DNA of 64,000 bases from Pseudanabaena biceps (GTDB taxonomy: Bacteria > Cyanobacteriota > Cyanobacteriia > Pseudanabaenales > Pseudanabaenaceae). Made by a program: the position numbers and the translations under genes. Position 1 is the stretch's first letter. The number at the start of each line of letters is the position of its first letter. The notes under the pieces are model-generated. The model had not been told where the DNA came from. It ran no database searches and saw only the letters and a program-made list of their open reading frames with translations. The stretch covers positions 2,334,501-2,398,500 of the forward strand of contig JAATWA010000001.1 in NCBI GenBank assembly GCA_013361095.1. Reading direction: 5' to 3'. Positions 9,061-16,930 of the stretch are shown here, in pieces.

Positions 9061-9411
9061 TTACCAGCTCTCGTCTTCGACGGTTGTTTTGTCCCAAATC
9101 TCTAAATCCAACTCTTCTAAGTAGATAATCCCACTTTGAATTTGTTGAGTTGTCCCAGTCAGTTCCAATGTAAACCAGCCATCATCTTGAGGGCTTTCGC
9201 CTAAAAGAGCAGCAATAATATTCACTGTTAGTCCATGTTCACAAGAGAGGCGAGAAATAATAGGTTCTCCATAGCAGCTTCTAGGAACACGCATGGCTAT
9301 GCGTGTTGTCGTTCGGCGCTTTTCCTCTGTGCTTGAATCAGCTCTGGAATCGATACATTCCGCCGCTAGCATTGAAATTTCTCCAGTGCAAATGTCGTGG
9401 TGATTTGACAC
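9061..9411 (-). CDS. NIL domain protein
   Basis: A 116-residue protein with a C-terminal NIL/ACT-like fold from about residue 39. It matches the family pattern from MRVPRSCYGEPIISRLSCEHGL through TVNIIAALLGESPQDDGWFTLEL to the TTQQIQSGIIYLEELDLEIW helix. NIL domains are ligand-binding regulatory modules often fused to methionine ABC ATPases or found alone in cyanobacteria. The first ~38 residues are low-complexity (CIDSRADSSTEEKRRTTTR), so translation could begin at Met40. The gene begins 33 bases from a perfect 18-bp dyad (9444-9461). Confidence 0.72.
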   Translation of the reverse strand: MSNHHDICTGEISMLAAECIDSRADSSTEEKRRTTTRIAMRVPRSCYGEPIISRLSCEHGLTVNIIAALLGESPQDDGWFTLELTGTTQQIQSGIIYLEELDLEIWDKTTVEDESW

Positions 9412-9443
9412 TCACTATCATAGCTAAAGTTTTACAGAAACGG

Positions 9444-9461
9444 AAGTGACTTAAGTCACTT
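9444..9461. promoter_or_regulatory. 18-bp dyad resembling an FNR-family site
   Basis: AAGTGACTTAAGTCACTT is a perfect palindrome just upstream of the NIL-domain gene. Its core TGACTTAAGTCA is identical to that of the dyad at 50049-50062 beside the Crp/Fnr regulator gene. Confidence 0.55.
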
Positions 9462-9462
9462 A

Positions 9463-9551
9463 CAGCAATTCTCATCACAAAACCAATTTTGGGGTTTTCC
9501 GCACCGAAGGAGCTGAAAACCCCAAAATTGGTTTTGTGATGAGAATTGCTG
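9463..9551. mobile_element. Single-hairpin variant of the CAGCAATTCTC element
   Basis: Termini CAGCAATTCTCATCAC and GTGATGAGAATTGCTG flank only the CCAATTTTGGGGTTTTC hairpin; the GAAAGCCAGCC hairpin is missing. Flanks AGTCACTTA and AGGTAGTTA agree at 6 of 9 positions, so any target duplication is eroded. Confidence 0.75.
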
Positions 9552-9558
9552 AGGTAGT

Positions 9559-9655
9559 TACGCCCTTCCCACCCAAGGATTAGCGGTGCGGCGCTTCGCG
9601 CTGCACCGCTAATCCTTGGGTTTTAATGTCTACTTTTAGACTAGGAAGGGCGTAT
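9559..9655. repeat. Composite palindrome with CCCTTCCC ends
   Basis: A hairpin (CCCAAGGATTAGCGGTGC arms, TTC-type centre) lies between CGCCCTTCCC and GGAAGGGCG ends. The right side keeps the longer spacer AATGTCTACTTTTAGACT; the left spacer has been lost. Same terminal type as at 13801 and 16792. Confidence 0.75.
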
Positions 9656-9721
9656 AACTTTTTACAAATAATTTCAGATTGCTATATAACTGTAATTATC
9701 TAGCCTTGATCAAGGCGCTTA

Positions 9722-9835
9722 AAGTATAGCTACAGTCATTTGTTTTAGGACAAATCAAAACCCAATAAATAATTGGCTGGTGGCGCGGAACGCCACCAGC
9801 CAATTATTTATTGGGTTTTATATCCTAGTAAACTT
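9722..9835. repeat. Composite palindrome with TAGGACAAATC-type ends
   Basis: A hairpin with 29-nt perfect arms (AAAACCCAATAAATAATTGG and inward) occupies 9757-9819. The flanks are TATAGCTACAGTCATTTG and its imperfect inverse CTTGGCGATAGCTATAG. The central palindrome is almost the same as the one at bases 1-37. Confidence 0.75.
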
Positions 9836-9875
9836 GGCGATAGCTATAGTTGCAACTTACATTCGCGGTTTAATA

Positions 9876-10271
9876 ATGTCAAAAATAGAAAGACTGATCA
9901 TGATGGCAGAGGATGAGCTAGTGCAGTACAGCACAACAGCTCGGAAAATCGAAAAATTACGTCCTAAGTTTTGCCTATCACTTACTAATATTGAGCGACA
10001 ACAAGCAAAAGCCGCATTATTAGCAGAGATCCCCACTGATGATATAAGTCAATTAGTAGAAAAAAATCGCCAGACGGTCACCTTGCCATTTTGGGGTATA
10101 GCTGGGCTAGGGTTGTTGCTGGGCATATCAATGGAGCAACCTTTAGATTTTATTGCCACCGTAATTGGTACAGGAGTTGCGATCGCTATTCAAAAATGGG
10201 GATGGCAGTTGCAAGCTAAGCGACTAGTTTTACAGACGCTCGAAGATATTGAAAATCCTACTAATCGCTAA
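9876..10271 (+). CDS. Conserved hypothetical protein with two C-terminal membrane helices
   Basis: A 131-residue protein beginning MSKIERLIMMAEDELVQYS. An in-frame start further upstream (9780) lies inside the palindrome and is rejected. Residues 1-55 are charged and helical; about 65-105 form two closely spaced hydrophobic segments (LPFWGIAGLGLLLGIS and FIATVIGTGVAIAIQ). The C-terminus is a charged helix. I do not recognise the family. The repeat upstream may carry the promoter. No neighbour suggests a function. Confidence 0.6.
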   Translation: MSKIERLIMMAEDELVQYSTTARKIEKLRPKFCLSLTNIERQQAKAALLAEIPTDDISQLVEKNRQTVTLPFWGIAGLGLLLGISMEQPLDFIATVIGTGVAIAIQKWGWQLQAKRLVLQTLEDIENPTNR

Positions 10272-10322
10272 ACTCTCCCAGCAATTCTGATCATAAAAAT
10301 TGGTTTTTATAGTTGTAGCTAG

Positions 10323-10379
10323 CCAAAACCCAATAGAGAGTTGCGGCGCGAAGCGCCGCAACTCTCTATTGGGTTTTGG
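10323..10379. repeat. Perfect 27-bp-arm hairpin, GAA loop
   Basis: CCAAAACCCAATAGAGAG-type arms pair perfectly around GAA. It is preceded at 10279 by a lone CAGCAATTCTGATCAT end. It is followed by the inverse of the TATAGCTACAGTCAT-type end (to about 10414). The copy therefore looks chimeric. Confidence 0.85.
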
Positions 10380-10435
10380 ATTTGCCTAATATTGATGACT
10401 ATAGCTTTTTGGGTTCTTGGAGTGCAAAGCGCTGT

Positions 10436-10477
10436 ATATTTAAACCCTGTGTTGTTTACAACACAGGGTTTAAATAT
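10436..10477. repeat. 20-bp-arm palindrome in trmL leader
   Basis: ATATTTAAACCCTGTGTTGT pairs perfectly with its complement around TT and ends 11 bases before the trmL ATG. It would sequester or crowd the ribosome binding region if transcribed. Confidence 0.75.
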
Positions 10478-10488
10478 CTTTTTCTTCC

Positions 10489-10935
10489 ATGCTTCAAGTT
10501 GCCCTGATCTATCCTGAAATTCCCCCAAACACTGGTAACATTGCCCGTACTTGTGCGGCGACAAATACTCATTTACATCTCGTAGAGCCATTGGGCTTTG
10601 AAATTAGCGATCGCCAACTAAAAAGAGCAGGAATTGACTACTGGGAATATGTAAATGTTACCGTCCATCCAAATATTGAGGCTTTACGCGAAGCTTCGCA
10701 AGGTGCGCGTTGGGTGTGCTTCAGCGCTCGTGGTGCTTGCAGCTTTGGAGAATTTCAATATCAAGATGGCGATTGGTTGTTATTTGGTAGTGAATCTAGC
10801 GGCTTACCAGTAGAATTAATTGCCAAACATCCGTCGGTATATATACCGATGGAGCATCCTAAAGTTCGTAGCTTAAATCTATCAGTGAGTGCAGCTTTAG
10901 GATTATTTGAGGCTAGACGACAATTGGGTATGTAA
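10489..10935 (+). CDS. trmL: tRNA (cytidine(34)-2'-O)-methyltransferase
   Basis: A 148-residue SPOUT-class methyltransferase that 2'-O-methylates the wobble base of leucine tRNAs. The knotted-fold motifs are all present: NTGNIARTCAATNTHLHLV, LLFGSESSGLP and IPMEHPKVRSLNLSVSAALG. Length is typical for a stand-alone TrmL. It is a single gene between two palindromes; the downstream one overlaps its TAA. Confidence 0.93.
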   Translation: MLQVALIYPEIPPNTGNIARTCAATNTHLHLVEPLGFEISDRQLKRAGIDYWEYVNVTVHPNIEALREASQGARWVCFSARGACSFGEFQYQDGDWLLFGSESSGLPVELIAKHPSVYIPMEHPKVRSLNLSVSAALGLFEARRQLGM

Positions 10936-10986
10936 AACCCAAAATTGGTTCGGCGGGCTTCGCCCGCCGAACCAATTTTGGGTTTT
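10934..10986 (+). terminator. Hairpin overlapping trmL stop codon
   Basis: AAAACCCAAAATTGGTTCGG and inward form 25-nt perfect arms around TTC, starting within the trmL stop and ending in TTTTATTA. Likely terminator as well as a dispersed-repeat member. Confidence 0.7.
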
Positions 10987-11209
10987 ATTAAATTGCCGAT
11001 CCTAAGGGTTATTAAATTAAGAGGAGCAACAATACCTGATTTGAAAAGCGTAAAATATCTTGTAAAGTAGCTATAGATTTACTTACAGCAGGTTGTGATT
11101 AAACGAAGGTACAGTAAATTTTTTAAAAGATTTAATAAAGTTTATTGCTTCAGGCTTGAGTAAAAAATACTGTAGGAATTAATTTGCTTAGGGACAAAGT
11201 GGTTAAACA

Positions 11210-11938
11210 GTGGTCAGAAATTCACCTTATCAAAATCAAGAAACAACCGATTCATCGCCATCTCCGTCGCAGTTAATGCGATCGCTTTGGCTTGGACTTA
11301 CTCGTGAACGCAGCTTACCAGTATGGGCTTTGGTGGTAATTTTTTTAATATTACTAACGGTCTGGAATTGGCAATTAATTACCGCTACTAGTATCGGCAT
11401 TCTGGCGATGATCACCACCTATGCAATGCAGAACTGGAACTGGAATGTTCTTTTGTGGCGAATTCAGAAATTTTTCCAAAGCCCTTATCGTCATTTACCA
11501 CTATCTGTGGGTAGTGGCGTAGTTACGATCTTTTTGACTTATACCGTCTTAGCACTATGGTCAAGCCAAGAAAATCACTGGCTAGCGTCAGCAAGTATTT
11601 TACAAATGGGTGCAGTATTAACGATTTTGGTGCTTTTAGCCCGCCAAAGCTTTACGCAATGGTTACAGCGTCAGCAAGATCGTTTTGATCAACTAATTGC
11701 CCAACTAATGGTTAATGACGATCTGGCAAGGCTAGTAGCCATCAAGCAGATCACTCAGTATGTTCATAGCAATAGGATTCCTGCGGCTCAGGAAAAAGCG
11801 ATCGCAGATTATTGTCAGATTTTGTTAAGTCGTGAAACGGAGACAACTATGCGTGAGGCGATTTTTGAGGCTTTAGAATCATTGCAATTAGCCAATATTC
11901 AACCTGTATTAAGTCGTTCAGTTGATACCACGAAATGA
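11210..11938 (+). CDS. Membrane-anchored conserved cyanobacterial protein
   Basis: A 242-residue protein starting with GTG (MVRNSPYQ); an ATG at 11276 (MRSLWLGL) is a possible alternative. Four hydrophobic segments occupy about residues 41-60, 62-78, 100-120 and 125-145. A soluble helical tail follows, with the look of alpha-helical repeats (QLMVNDDLARLVAIKQITQY, TMREAIFEALESLQ). It resembles cyanobacterial proteins labelled armadillo-type fold, which is a tentative match. The stop overlaps the next start by 4 bases, so the two genes are an operon. Confidence 0.65.
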   Translation: MVRNSPYQNQETTDSSPSPSQLMRSLWLGLTRERSLPVWALVVIFLILLTVWNWQLITATSIGILAMITTYAMQNWNWNVLLWRIQKFFQSPYRHLPLSVGSGVVTIFLTYTVLALWSSQENHWLASASILQMGAVLTILVLLARQSFTQWLQRQQDRFDQLIAQLMVNDDLARLVAIKQITQYVHSNRIPAAQEKAIADYCQILLSRETETTMREAIFEALESLQLANIQPVLSRSVDTTK

Positions 11939-12450
11939 ATCCTAAAGAGCTAACCAAGTCACAAATTCTTGATCATCAAGTGTCTTTATTGATTCAAAGT
12001 ACCCCCGATCAGGAAACTGCTAGTGCCGTGAGTTTGATTACTTCAGTGCTAAAGGCGATCGCCCAGAAATTAAAGCACACAACCTATTTTGTAATTCAAG
12101 ATCTTGATGCTGGCTGGCTGATTACCCCACTGAGCAATCGTGATAACCCTGAGCTAGAAAAAACCACTATCTATGCTTACTGTGATCTTACGCCAGCAAA
12201 TATTGATCGCCTTAAGCTCAACGATCCCGATCTTGAATGTGGGGAATATAACGTTATTGAGATGCTGTTTCGCTTGATGGGGATGAAGCAGGTTGATAGT
12301 ATCGTCTTCTTTGATCGCGCAACGGATACACAAAGAGGCGTTGAGATAGTGCGTAATGATATTGAAGAGTTATGCGAAAAACAAATTAAACGCGCTCAAT
12401 TTAGTCTGCAAAAGCTTATAGAAGTTAAAAATAATTCTGATATTGCCTAA
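11935..12450 (+). CDS. Conserved cyanobacterial hypothetical protein
   Basis: A 171-residue soluble protein, translationally coupled to the membrane protein before it (ATGA). It has a hydrophilic alpha/beta pattern with GWLITPLSNRDNPELEKTTIYAY, FRLMGMKQVDSIVFFD and a C-terminal helical tail rich in Lys and Glu. No signal peptide or membrane segment. I recognise it only as a conserved protein of unknown function; co-occurrence suggests it works at the membrane with its partner. Confidence 0.65.
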   Translation: MNPKELTKSQILDHQVSLLIQSTPDQETASAVSLITSVLKAIAQKLKHTTYFVIQDLDAGWLITPLSNRDNPELEKTTIYAYCDLTPANIDRLKLNDPDLECGEYNVIEMLFRLMGMKQVDSIVFFDRATDTQRGVEIVRNDIEELCEKQIKRAQFSLQKLIEVKNNSDIA

Positions 12451-12472
12451 GTCACAGAGCTACAAAAAACAT

Positions 12473-12573
12473 AAGGTGGCGCACAAGCACCACCTTACTT
12501 CCTTCCCAGTCTATAAAATCCAAGAATTAGCGGTGCGGCGCAAGCGCCGCACCGCTAATTCTTGGGTTTTAGT
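12473..12573. repeat. Small hairpin followed by CCCTTCCC-type composite palindrome
   Basis: TAAGGTGG...CCACCTTA (12473-12498) comes first. Next is TTCCTTCCCAGTCTATAAAA, the left end of the CCCTTCCC type, and a perfect 22-nt-arm hairpin around AA (12520-12565). No matching right end is present, so the element is truncated at that side. Confidence 0.7.
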
Positions 12574-12919
12574 CGTGGTCAATGAAACCACACATCACCG
12601 AACCATTAACCGAGCCATTTCCATTTACTAAACAGCCGATACTGTCTGCTTTACTCATCGTGACTATGCGATCGTAGCTATATCCAGAAACTAAATCTGT
12701 GGTGATAGCGATCATCTCTGGTGTCGCATTAACAGCAACAATAATTTGATTGCGATTTATCTCAGCATTTTGGTTAGTAATTTCAACTTGAGGAGCGGTT
12801 GAGTTTGGATAGAGAGCTGCCATGATCTGAGGTTGAGCATTAACAGGATTAGCGATCGCTAATCCTGAAATCACAAAACTTGAAATGGTTAAAACTGTAG
12901 CGATAAATATATTTTTCAT
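12569..12919 (-). CDS. Small secreted protein of unknown function
   Basis: A 116-residue protein with a clear signal peptide (MKNIFIATVLTISSFVISGL, likely cleavage after VNA near residue 28). The short mature part has two cysteines near the end (IGCLVNG and VMCGF) that could form a disulfide in the periplasm. It has no recognised domain. Its stop lies directly against the TTTT edge of the adjacent palindrome, which would end its transcript. Confidence 0.6.
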   Translation of the reverse strand: MKNIFIATVLTISSFVISGLAIANPVNAQPQIMAALYPNSTAPQVEITNQNAEINRNQIIVAVNATPEMIAITTDLVSGYSYDRIVTMSKADSIGCLVNGNGSVNGSVMCGFIDHD

Positions 12920-13333
12920 AACTGCCTCTGCATGACTCTCTAAACTGAACTTAAAGAAAAACTTGAAAGGAAAGGGAAACCTGATTGAATTAATTGTCTA
13001 GGAATAACCGCGATCGCGACTTCCTGCTATTAACTCAATCAATGGAATGAGCTGGATTTGGTAAGCGAAGAACTTATAGATATCATCATTTTTTTTGCTA
13101 GATTTGACAGTGACATCAGATCTACTTACCTGTGATTGCGATCGCATAAATTTGTGACAAATGACCAAGGTTTTGGATATAGCAAATGAGGGGCGGCGCA
13201 TCGCGCCGCCTCTCATTTTTTGTTTAGCAAATATTATGTGCTGCCTCACCCTTTGGGTTAGCTTGACTTTACATTCCTAAATTTATGTTTTAACTTGAAT
13301 GCACAAGAGGCTAAATCACTACAAATCAAATAA
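12920..13333. other. Gene-poor spacer with one hairpin
   Basis: Divergent promoter region of about 410 bases between two secreted-protein genes. It holds one imperfect hairpin (13187-13221, AAATGAGGGGCGGCGC-ATC arms with one mismatch). Otherwise I see only AT-rich sequence and HIP1 sites. Confidence 0.6.
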
Positions 13334-13729
13334 ATGAAAACTCTAATCAACTCTTGCTTGGTTATTTCAGGATTAATAGCTGCGATCGCCTCAGCAACAT
13401 TTACCAACCCAGCATTTGCCAATCCCGCGATTCGACAGGTTTTACAAACTAGAGAATGTCAAGGTTGTGATCTATCAAGGGCAAAACTAAGCTTTGTTAA
13501 TTTGCGGGGAGCAAGCTTACGAAATGCCAATTTCGCCTCTGCGGATTTGAAGCTAGCTGACCTGCGAGAAGCCGATTTAATTGGCGCAATTCTTGATAAA
13601 GCGGATTTGCGAGGTGCAAATTTAGAAGGCGCAGACCTGACCAATGCTTATACTTCTGAAACTAATTTCTGTGGTGCAATCATGCCCAATGGACAAAAAT
13701 TTACGGAAGGCTGTCCAGTACAAAAATAG
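13334..13729 (+). CDS. Secreted pentapeptide-repeat protein
   Basis: A 131-residue protein with a signal peptide (MKTLINSCLVISGLIAAIAS, cleavage near AFA-NPA at about 30). About twelve A(D/N)LXX pentapeptide units follow (residues 52-115), which fold into a right-handed quadrilateral beta helix. Cysteines flank the repeat (ECQGCDLS and FCGAIM...EGCPVQK). Such short periplasmic or lumenal pentapeptide proteins are common in cyanobacteria and mostly lack a defined role. Single gene, followed by three hairpins. Confidence 0.85.
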   Translation: MKTLINSCLVISGLIAAIASATFTNPAFANPAIRQVLQTRECQGCDLSRAKLSFVNLRGASLRNANFASADLKLADLREADLIGAILDKADLRGANLEGADLTNAYTSETNFCGAIMPNGQKFTEGCPVQK

Positions 13730-13736
13730 ACAAGTT

Positions 13737-13791
13737 AGAACCAAGAAGACGAGTAGCGGCGCGAAGCGCCGCTACTCGTCTTCTTGGTTCT
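13737..13791 (+). terminator. Perfect 26-bp-arm hairpin after pentapeptide gene
   Basis: AGAACCAAGAAGACGAGTAG and inward pair perfectly around GAA, 8 bases after the stop codon. The outer arm AGAACCAAG departs from the usual AAAACCCAA. Confidence 0.75.
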
Positions 13792-13800
13792 AATGCAATA

Positions 13801-13895
13801 CTCCCTTCCCAGTCTAAAAATAGACATTAAAACCCAAAGATTAGCTGTGCGGCGCGAAGCGCCGCACAGCTAATCTTTTTGAGTGGGAAGTGAGT
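13801..13895. repeat. Complete CCCTTCCC-type composite palindrome
   Basis: CTCCCTTCCCAGTC on the left and GTGGGAAGTGAGTA on the right flank a perfect 20-nt-arm hairpin around GAA (13836-13878). The left spacer TAAAAATAGACATTAAAA is itself partly palindromic. One of the two most complete copies of this terminal type. Confidence 0.8.
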
Positions 13896-13913
13896 AAAGC
13901 GTCTACATTTAGT

Positions 13914-13974
13914 AATAAAACCCAATAATTAAGTAGCGGCGCAAAGCGCCGCTACTTAATTATTGGGTTTTATT
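13914..13974. repeat. Perfect 29-bp-arm hairpin, AAA loop
   Basis: AATAAAACCCAATAATTAAG and inward pair perfectly around AAA. The third palindrome in a 240-base stretch. The remainder to 14173 is an AT-rich promoter region without a visible gene. Confidence 0.85.
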
Positions 13975-14173
13975 ATTTTGACAGTCGTGATAACTTAGCT
14001 TAACTTTGGCGGTGATCGCCTATATGCATCCCTAGAGTTGTGTAGAATTATAATTAAGGACTTGAGAAAACTGGAAGAGTATTAGTTAAAGCACAAACAA
14101 AGCTCTAGGCTAAAACATGTTTTGTGTTGATCTCAGATTTTTATATTTATTCGTCTAAGCGGAGTTCCGCCCT

Positions 14174-15250
14174 ATGATTGACGCTATTATCATTTTTACA
14201 TTCATTCTTGCAGGCGCAGGTACTGGTTTTCATGGCATAGACCTAGTACCTCCAGAAATGATCGCCCACCTCAATGTTGAAAACTTCCGATGGGTAACAT
14301 TGGCAGTTGGCTCAATTGTGGGTCTGATTTCTGGGCTGATCGTACAGAATACCTATCGTCGGATCGAGTCCAATGTCAGAAAACTGCCAATTGAGACAAT
14401 ACTCGGTCGCGCCGTCGGTCTTGTATTTGGCTTATTAGTCGCTAACTTGATGTTAGCGCCTTTATTTTTAATTCCAATTCCCGAAGATTTTTCTTTTATC
14501 AAGCCTCTAACAGCAATTTTAGTCAGCATTATTTTTGCCTATTCGGGGATGACCTTATCAGATACGCACGGTCGCGCTTTGTTGCGACTGATTAATCCCA
14601 ACAATGTCGAAAGTAGTTTACTGGCTGACGGCACTTTACGGACTGCCTCGGCAAAGGTTTTGGACACTAGCACGGTGATCGATGGGCGCATTCAAACCTT
14701 GATGGAGACAGGCTTTTTAGAAGGACAACTTTTAATTCCTCATTTTGTGATTCAAGAATTGCAAATGATCGCTGATAGCTCTAATGATCAAAAGCGTGTA
14801 CGCGGTCGTAGAGGTTTGGACATTCTCAACACGATGCGTGAAGAATATGGCGATCGCATTACGATTCATTCCGCCGATTTTGAAGATCTGCATACTGTCG
14901 ATGCTAAGTTGGTACGCCTCGCTCAAGAGCTAAGTTGCACATTGATTACCAATGATTACAATCTCAATAAAGTGGCAAATTTACAGCAGGTTGAAGTTTT
15001 AAATATCAACGATCTTGCTCAAGCTCTGCGCCCAACCTACTTACCTGGTGATGAGATCAAAATCAAAGTTCTGAAGGAAGGCAAAGAGGCTTCTCAAGGA
15101 ATTGGCTATCTTGAAGATGGCACAATGGTTGTAATTGAAGAAGGACGTGAATATCTCGGTAAGCAAATTATTGTGATTGTTACTAGCGCTTTGCAGACTT
15201 CGGCAGGTCGGATGATTTTTGCTAAACATGAGGCGATCGCCACCGTTTGA
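14174..15250 (+). CDS. PIN/TRAM domain membrane protein (YacL-like)
   Basis: A 358-residue protein with about four N-terminal membrane helices (residues 1-140). A PIN nuclease-type domain follows (about 160-275) with acidic residues in LDTSTVIDG, VDAKL and ITNDYN. A C-terminal TRAM RNA-binding domain (about 290-350) has the pattern LPGDEIKIKVLKEGKEASQGIGYLEDGTM. This architecture equals Bacillus YacL and is conserved in cyanobacteria; the target RNA is unknown. GGAGTT upstream provides a ribosome site. It overlaps or abuts the next gene in the same direction. Confidence 0.88.
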   Translation: MIDAIIIFTFILAGAGTGFHGIDLVPPEMIAHLNVENFRWVTLAVGSIVGLISGLIVQNTYRRIESNVRKLPIETILGRAVGLVFGLLVANLMLAPLFLIPIPEDFSFIKPLTAILVSIIFAYSGMTLSDTHGRALLRLINPNNVESSLLADGTLRTASAKVLDTSTVIDGRIQTLMETGFLEGQLLIPHFVIQELQMIADSSNDQKRVRGRRGLDILNTMREEYGDRITIHSADFEDLHTVDAKLVRLAQELSCTLITNDYNLNKVANLQQVEVLNINDLAQALRPTYLPGDEIKIKVLKEGKEASQGIGYLEDGTMVVIEEGREYLGKQIIVIVTSALQTSAGRMIFAKHEAIATV

Positions 15251-15344
15251 TCAAGAGTTTGATTATTTGCTTTCCGTTACGCACTCTTGCGAAACTTTAA
15301 TTTCTAGATCTTTAAAAACAAACGTTAATAAAATTTTATCGCCG

Positions 15345-16772
15345 ATGCAAGTTTCGCCTTCCCATACACAGCGACAATTGGTATCAGGTAAAGTTGGGTG
15401 GGGATGGCGACAGGCAACTTATCCGATTTCAGCAAACTTTGCGTTTACAGGTTTGCTGATTTGGCTATTTGCCCTAATGCGATTACAACCTATTGGCGAA
15501 ATTTTTTTAGCGATCGCCGCATTTTTGACTCTTATCGGTCTAGTAGTTGGTGTATTCACGGCTAAGTCTTTGGTGCAGGTATGTCGCCAAAATTCAGCTT
15601 ATCAATTTTCGCGATCGCAGCTGATCGCGATCGTCACTTATTGGTTAGCCTTAATTGCCGCCCTTAGCATTGCCTCAGGGAATGACGACAAAACTAGAGT
15701 TACCAGTATTGTGATGACAATATGGTGGATTTTACCTGCCGCTATTCTCACAGGTATTGCTAGCGCCCTAACTTGGCACTCTAAACAGGCTAAAGCTGCT
15801 GCAAAAAAACAGTTGGTAGATCCAATTAGTGCCGATATTTTAAGTATTGTTGCCTATTCCGATCAAACGGTTTTGGTTAGTCCGTCAGCCTTGGCGCAGC
15901 AACCGAGGCAATTTAACAGCTTAGTATTGATAGTTTTGGGCTTTTTCTTTTGGACAATGCTTGATTTTGCATTAAATTTGCGAGCGATCGCGACGATCAG
16001 TTTAACGGTGGCTGGACTGACGGGATTTTTTACATGGCAAGCCCAATTGCGATCGTCCGAAAAGATATTGCATCTTAAATTTAGTGGCTTATGGGGAATT
16101 GCGGCGAACTATGTAATTAGTTTGCAGCCTTTTTCTAGCCTAGCCTTAATTAAATTGCAGGAAACTGGAGGCGAGCTAAGTTGGATGCAGCTATCAGGAA
16201 ATAACCGTGATATTACGATTCCTTTGGCAATGACTACACAGGCAGTAACGACCAAAGAGGGGGTAACGGACGACCAATTAAGCGAAACCATCCGCGAGCA
16301 GTTTCAGCTAGCTAATCAAGAATCTGAACGCGATAGTTTGGGTTTAGCGAATGTATTGTTGCCTCAGGGCGCAGGAATTTTGGCAGGAGCAACTTTTATC
16401 ACTTTAGGCGGCTTACTTTTATTTCTGTTTCCTTTGCCGACCCAGCAAGGTGTCGAAAGCATAATCGCGTGGCTAGGTGTTTGTTTAGTGAGTCCTGCGA
16501 TCGCGCGATTCTTTTTACGTCTTGTGGCTCCCAACTGTTTACAAAGCGATCAAGCAAGCCATATTAAAAATTTCTTGCAAGCTTGGGAAGTTGGCGCAGT
16601 GTTGTTACTGCTAAGCATATTTCTCTCTGGTTTAGGCAAGGCGCCTAGTCTGATAGTTACTAGTCAGGCTTTACCAATATTTACTCTTATCTGTGGATGG
16701 CTGAGTATCAGTACTGGAGCTTGTATTCTTGCCTTTGTGCGCCGCACACCACTTTGGACTGCCAATAATTAG
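15345..16772 (+). CDS. Multi-pass membrane protein of unknown function
   Basis: A 475-residue hydrophobic protein from the ATG at 15345 (MQVSPSHTQ). An in-frame upstream start at 15219 would add 42 residues and overlap the PIN/TRAM gene by 32 bases. About nine hydrophobic segments are seen, in two blocks (residues 30-155 and 185-245, then 350-470). They are separated by a soluble stretch with LKFSGLWGIAANYVISLQPFSS. I do not recognise the family. The close spacing to the PIN/TRAM gene suggests co-transcription. Confidence 0.6.
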   Translation: MQVSPSHTQRQLVSGKVGWGWRQATYPISANFAFTGLLIWLFALMRLQPIGEIFLAIAAFLTLIGLVVGVFTAKSLVQVCRQNSAYQFSRSQLIAIVTYWLALIAALSIASGNDDKTRVTSIVMTIWWILPAAILTGIASALTWHSKQAKAAAKKQLVDPISADILSIVAYSDQTVLVSPSALAQQPRQFNSLVLIVLGFFFWTMLDFALNLRAIATISLTVAGLTGFFTWQAQLRSSEKILHLKFSGLWGIAANYVISLQPFSSLALIKLQETGGELSWMQLSGNNRDITIPLAMTTQAVTTKEGVTDDQLSETIREQFQLANQESERDSLGLANVLLPQGAGILAGATFITLGGLLLFLFPLPTQQGVESIIAWLGVCLVSPAIARFFLRLVAPNCLQSDQASHIKNFLQAWEVGAVLLLLSIFLSGLGKAPSLIVTSQALPIFTLICGWLSISTGACILAFVRRTPLWTANN

Positions 16773-16790
16773 CTGTTTCCCTGTTCTTCT

Positions 16791-16888
16791 TACCCCCTTC
16801 CCAGTATCAAAACATACATTAAAAACCAATAACTAGCATTGTGGCGCGAAGCGCCGCAATGTCTAATTTTTCACTGGGAAGGGAGTAA
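16791..16888. repeat. Complete CCCTTCCC-type composite palindrome
   Basis: ACCCCCTTCCCAGT and ACTGGGAAGGGAGTA are near-perfect inverted ends around an imperfect GAA hairpin (CATTGTGGCGC-GAA-GCGCCGCAATG). It lies between convergent genes and may terminate both. Confidence 0.75.
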
Positions 16889-16921
16889 GAGAAGGACGGC
16901 GATTTGCGCCGCCATTCTCTT
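16889..16921. repeat. Imperfect hairpin next to aminopeptidase stop
   Basis: AGAGAA and CGGCG pair with CGCCG and TTCTCT around ATTTG with internal mismatches. It ends 10 bases from the stop of the minus-strand aminopeptidase P gene. Confidence 0.5.
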
Positions 16922-16930
16922 TGGAGATAT

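Noticed and set aside
9780..9875. Upstream start (9780) extending the hypothetical gene at 9876
   Set aside because: The extension is the translation of the palindrome arm; 9876 gives a plausible protein without it.
12443..12631. 62-codon frame overlapping the end of the 11935 gene
   Set aside because: It consists largely of the translated hairpin (12520-12565) with no independent support.
12998..13249. 83-codon open frame on the minus strand between the two secreted-protein genes
   Set aside because: It runs through a dispersed hairpin, has atypical composition (MRQHIIFAKQKMRGGAMRRPS) and no ribosome site or recognisable motif.
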